From Pectinatus haikarae (lineage in GTDB: Bacteria > Bacillota > Negativicutes > Selenomonadales > Selenomonadaceae), in assembly GCF_015732185.1 (NCBI RefSeq), contig NZ_WIQM01000004.1:310001-374000 (forward strand): 64,000 nt of DNA, in the 5' to 3' direction. The translations under genes were made by a program, and so were the position numbers. Positions within the stretch are counted from its first letter, which is position 1. Every line of letters starts with the position of its first letter. Below, piece after piece: positions 61,291-64,000 of the stretch. The notes below the pieces were generated by a model. The model did no database searches, had not been told where the DNA came from, and saw only the letters and a program-made list of their open reading frames with translations.

Positions 61291-61938
61291 ATGAAAAGAA
61301 GTGCAGAAAAATATATTTATGATATGTGTGTAAGATATCCTAATTTAGCAGTGGTTGAAGATAACGTAAAGAAATGTATAGAGAAAATGATAGATGTTTA
61401 TAAATCTGGAAATAAAGTGATAATATGCGGAAACGGAGGAAGTGCAGCAGATTCATTGCATATTGTAGGAGAATTGATGAAATGCTTTGTTCTGCCAAGG
61501 AAACTGTCCAATAGTATTGCTGAAAGATTAAAAAAATATAGTGTAAACTCCAAATATTTAGAGGATAACCTTCAGATGACTTTACCTACAATTTCACTAG
61601 TAAATGAGGTAAGTCTAATGACAGCATATGCTAATGATGTAGCTGCAGATTTGAATTTTGCGCAACAAGTATTAGGCCAAGGGAAAAAAGGCGATGTGTT
61701 ATTAGCAATAAGTACATCGGGAAATTCAAAAAATATAGTATACGCCTCAGAAGTAGCTAAAGCTTTGGATATGAATGTCATAAGTTTGACAGGAAAAACA
61801 GGTGGAGAACTAAAACGTGTTACAGATATATTGATAAATGTTCCAGAAACTGAAACGTATAAAATACAAGAATTACATTTGCCAATTTATCATACTATTT
61901 GTTTGGCAATTGAATCTGAATTCTATGCGATGAATTAA
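61291..61938 (+). CDS. gmhA: Sedoheptulose-7-phosphate isomerase
   Basis: A 215-residue SIS-domain isomerase converting sedoheptulose 7-phosphate to D-glycero-D-manno-heptose 7-phosphate. It has VIICGNGGSAADSLHIVGELM, LVNEVSLMTAYANDVAADLNFAQQV and LLAISTSGNSKNIVYA, and the late catalytic His in LHLPIYHTICLAIE. It begins a three-gene heptose set with hddC and gmhB. GGGGG lies before the ATG. Confidence 0.9.
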   Translation: MKRSAEKYIYDMCVRYPNLAVVEDNVKKCIEKMIDVYKSGNKVIICGNGGSAADSLHIVGELMKCFVLPRKLSNSIAERLKKYSVNSKYLEDNLQMTLPTISLVNEVSLMTAYANDVAADLNFAQQVLGQGKKGDVLLAISTSGNSKNIVYASEVAKALDMNVISLTGKTGGELKRVTDILINVPETETYKIQELHLPIYHTICLAIESEFYAMN

Positions 61939-61959
61939 AATTTAAAGGGATAAAATCTT

Positions 61960-62664
61960 ATGGAAACAATTATATTAGCAGGTGGTTTTGGAACTCGCTT
62001 ACAGCGTACTATCAAGAATATACCAAAATCAATGGCACGTGTTAACAATAAGCCTTTTCTTGAATATATAATAAAAAATCTGATTAATAATGGTATTGAT
62101 AAAATAATTTTGGCAGTAGGATATAAAAAAGAGAATATTATGGGTTATTTTGGAACCTCATATCAAAATATTCCTATCGATTATTCGATGGAAGAAGAGC
62201 CTCTTCTAACGGGGGGGGCTATAAAAAAAGCATTGAATATGACAACGGAAAAAGATGTGTTCATTGTAAATGGGGATACTTTTTTTGATATTGATTTCTC
62301 TGCAATGATAGATCTGCATTCTAAAAAAAATGCAGATCTGACTATTGCTGTAAAGAAAATGAAAAATTTCGATAGATATGGAACTATTGAAATAAAGGAT
62401 TATAGAATAATTAAATTTAATGAAAAAAAGTATTGCGAATTAGGAATTATTAATGGGGGAATATATTGCATGAAAAGAACTTGTCTTAATGAAATAGAAA
62501 AGAAATCTTTTTCTATTGAAAGAGGATATATGGAGGGAAATTGTAAAAAGAAATATTTTTATGCCTTTGAAAGTGATAAATATTTTATAGATATAGGAAT
62601 ACCAGAAGACTATTATAAAGCTCAAATTGATTTTAAAAGTATTTTTAAAGGGACTACTATATGA
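61960..62664 (+). CDS. hddC: Heptose-1-phosphate nucleotidyltransferase (HddC-like)
   Basis: A 234-residue RmlA-like nucleotidyltransferase. It has TIILAGGFGTRLQRTIKNIPKSMARVNNKPFLEYII, GGAIKKAL, VNGDTFFDIDF and FIDIGIPEDYYKAQ. Placed between gmhA and gmhB, it most likely makes GDP-D-glycero-alpha-D-manno-heptose; a plain sugar-1-phosphate nucleotidyltransferase is the alternative. The kinase step (HddA) is not in the window and may lie to the right. A run of eight G encodes the GG of the conserved TGGA motif at about 62212. Confidence 0.82.
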   Translation: METIILAGGFGTRLQRTIKNIPKSMARVNNKPFLEYIIKNLINNGIDKIILAVGYKKENIMGYFGTSYQNIPIDYSMEEEPLLTGGAIKKALNMTTEKDVFIVNGDTFFDIDFSAMIDLHSKKNADLTIAVKKMKNFDRYGTIEIKDYRIIKFNEKKYCELGIINGGIYCMKRTCLNEIEKKSFSIERGYMEGNCKKKYFYAFESDKYFIDIGIPEDYYKAQIDFKSIFKGTTI

Positions 62665-63137
62665 ATAGGGCGTTGTTCCTTGACAGGGATGGAACTATTA
62701 ATATAGATAAAGGACATGTTTATCGGATTGAGGATTTTGAATTTATAAGTGGGATACCAGAATTTATAAAACAGTATAATAATAAAGAATACAAAGTAAT
62801 TGTTATAACTAACCAGGCTGGAATAGCAAAAGGATATTTTACGGCAGAAGATGTTAATAAATTACATAAACACATTAATGAAGAATTAAATAAGATTGGA
62901 GCACATATAGATGCGTTCTATATGTGTCCACATCATCCCGATTATACAGGCGTTTGCAATTGCCGAAAGCCTAAGACAGGAATGATAGAACGGGCAATAA
63001 AAGAATTTAATATTAACGTATCACAGTCGATACTTTATGGAGATAAACCTTGGGATATAGAGTGCGGACTGAGGTGTGGAATAAAGTCGTATTATATAGA
63101 CACTGTATTGTCTGATTTTAAAAATAAAATTTCATAA
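62661..63137 (+). CDS. gmhB: D-glycero-D-manno-heptose bisphosphate phosphatase
   Basis: A 158-residue HAD phosphatase. The catalytic FLDRDGTINID (two Asp), VITNQAGIAKGYF, the zinc-binding CPHHPDYTGVCNCRKPKTGM and SILYGDKPWDIECGLRCG are all intact. It removes the 7-phosphate from heptose 1,7-bisphosphate. The start overlaps the hddC stop by 4 bases. Confidence 0.9.
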   Translation: MNRALFLDRDGTINIDKGHVYRIEDFEFISGIPEFIKQYNNKEYKVIVITNQAGIAKGYFTAEDVNKLHKHINEELNKIGAHIDAFYMCPHHPDYTGVCNCRKPKTGMIERAIKEFNINVSQSILYGDKPWDIECGLRCGIKSYYIDTVLSDFKNKIS

Positions 63138-63237
63138 AAAATGGTACCTTTATCATTATAATGGTTTGTAATGTTAAATGATTTTTATTTTGTGTATGTA
63201 TATGATTTTAGACATAATTAATTTGGAGGATTTATAG

Positions 63238-64000
63238 TTGATTATACAATCGCAGGCAGGAGAAAAAGTATATTCAGATGGAGATATAACTGAACATGAA
63301 ATGTTGAAAATTGCTCAGAAGTATCCAGGTGAATTATCCCAAGATTATATCAGTAATAACAGTAAATACACAATAAATAATACTTTTTCGCCAGTAAGGC
63401 AAAATATTTTAAACTGGTATAATTTTAAAGAGGATGCAACTATATTGGAAGTTGGTGCGGGGATGGGGGCCTTAACAGGGCTTTTTTGTGATCGCTGTGC
63501 TAAAGTTACGGCGATAGAGATGAATGAAGTAAGGGCCGAAGTTATCCGCGAAAGATATAGAGATAGAAAAAATTTGACAGTGCTGTGTCAAAATATAAAT
63601 ACATGGGAGAATATAGAAAAATACGACTATGTTGTTTTTGTAGGAGTTTTGGAATATGCAGCTATTTTTCAAAATACTAAAACTCCACACTATGATTTTT
63701 TAGAAAACGTGAGAAGATTTTTAAAAAGTGATGGTGTTCTTTTATTTGCTATAGAAAATCGTTTCGGTTTGAAATATTGGAGTGGTGCAGCTGAAGATCA
63801 TTTATGCAAGCCTTATGTCGGGATAGAAGGATATAAAGAACATGGTACAGCAGTTACGTTTTCTAAACAGGAATTGATAAACCTTTTAAAATCTACTGGT
63901 TTAATATATAATCGATTCTATTATGTTTTACCGGATTATAAGTTTCCGCAACTGATTTTTTCTGATGATTATAAACCAAATGGGCACGAACTTAGTAATG
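63238..64000 (+). CDS. SAM-dependent methyltransferase, cut by the right edge
   Basis: An open frame of 254 codons from a TTG start with GGAGG upstream, still open at 64000. It has the class I methyltransferase fold: ATILEVGAGMGALTGLFCD (SAM loop), KVTAIEMNEVRAEVI with the acidic ribose-binding Glu, YDYVVFVGVLEY and LLFAIENRFGLKYWSG. An amino-terminal extension of about 60 residues precedes it. The IENRFGLKYWSGA segment is typical of large surface-glycan proteins that join a methyltransferase to glycosyltransferase parts, so the gene may be much longer. Confidence 0.8.
   Translation, partial: MIIQSQAGEKVYSDGDITEHEMLKIAQKYPGELSQDYISNNSKYTINNTFSPVRQNILNWYNFKEDATILEVGAGMGALTGLFCDRCAKVTAIEMNEVRAEVIRERYRDRKNLTVLCQNINTWENIEKYDYVVFVGVLEYAAIFQNTKTPHYDFLENVRRFLKSDGVLLFAIENRFGLKYWSGAAEDHLCKPYVGIEGYKEHGTAVTFSKQELINLLKSTGLIYNRFYYVLPDYKFPQLIFSDDYKPNGHELSN

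Noticed and set aside
1-64000. tRNA, rRNA, CRISPR arrays, prophage or attachment sites.
   Set aside because: No cloverleaf, repeat-spacer pattern, integrase or phage structural gene was found when reading both strands.

Overview
The window looks like a chromosomal segment of a low-GC, flagellated anaerobe of the Negativicutes (Firmicutes with an outer membrane). The evidence is a Firmicutes-style housekeeping block (ispE, GntR regulator, glmU, prs, pth) on the same piece of DNA as a lipopolysaccharide/O-antigen locus with heptose-precursor genes. Class III ribonucleotide reductase, sigma-54, type II NADH dehydrogenase, a cytoplasmic chemoreceptor and cheR fit an anaerobic, motile lifestyle. 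I do not claim a genus.

Layout. 0-6.7 kb: an operon on the minus strand for non-phosphorylated L-fucose breakdown (dehydratase, dehydrogenase, FucP transporter, a lactonase-mutarotase fusion, aldolase). It has a near-consensus promoter, a candidate operator and an IclR regulator, and its gene content matches the Campylobacter jejuni cj0480c-cj0488 cluster. 6.8-9.9 kb: a tiny Cys-rich protein, an SGNH hydrolase, and ndh with Rex-like operators over its promoter. 9.9-15.5 kb: a chemoreceptor, an IS256-family element inserted into the loop of the chemoreceptor/rpoN terminator, and a VOC-hexokinase-rpoN operon. 15.5-19.7 kb: an orphan DhaM and a three-gene operon led by a P-type ATPase homologue that has lost its catalytic and metal-binding residues. 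19.7-30 kb: ispE-gntR-glmU-prs, uppP, a GGDEF/EAL protein, pth, a radical SAM protein and cheR. 30-37 kb: sbcDC and an anaerobic ribonucleotide reductase operon in which the glycyl-radical loop lies on a separate 94-residue protein. NrdR-box-like sites precede that operon.

37-51 kb: a glucosaminidase, a purine permease, secreted proteins of unknown function, a divergent amino-acid ABC transporter, a YgbA-type protein, a candidate small RNA with a consensus promoter, and a dehydrogenase set (SDR, internally deleted zinc alcohol dehydrogenase, HisD-like) resembling sulfopropanediol genes. These are followed by metNIQ and a DUF4127 protein. 51-64 kb: an AT-rich surface-glycan locus with GT9, two GT8, two O-antigen ligase/polymerase-type proteins, an initiating sugar-phosphate transferase, a DUF4422 protein, GT2, and gmhA-hddC-gmhB for activated D-glycero-D-manno-heptose. 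A methyltransferase runs off the right edge.

Strongest leads for something undescribed: the split class III ribonucleotide reductase, the apparently dead P1B-type ATPase with its HMA and secreted partners, the candidate small RNA near 44.1 kb, and the fused fucose lactonase-mutarotase. All functional statements are inferences from reading the sequence; no database search was run.
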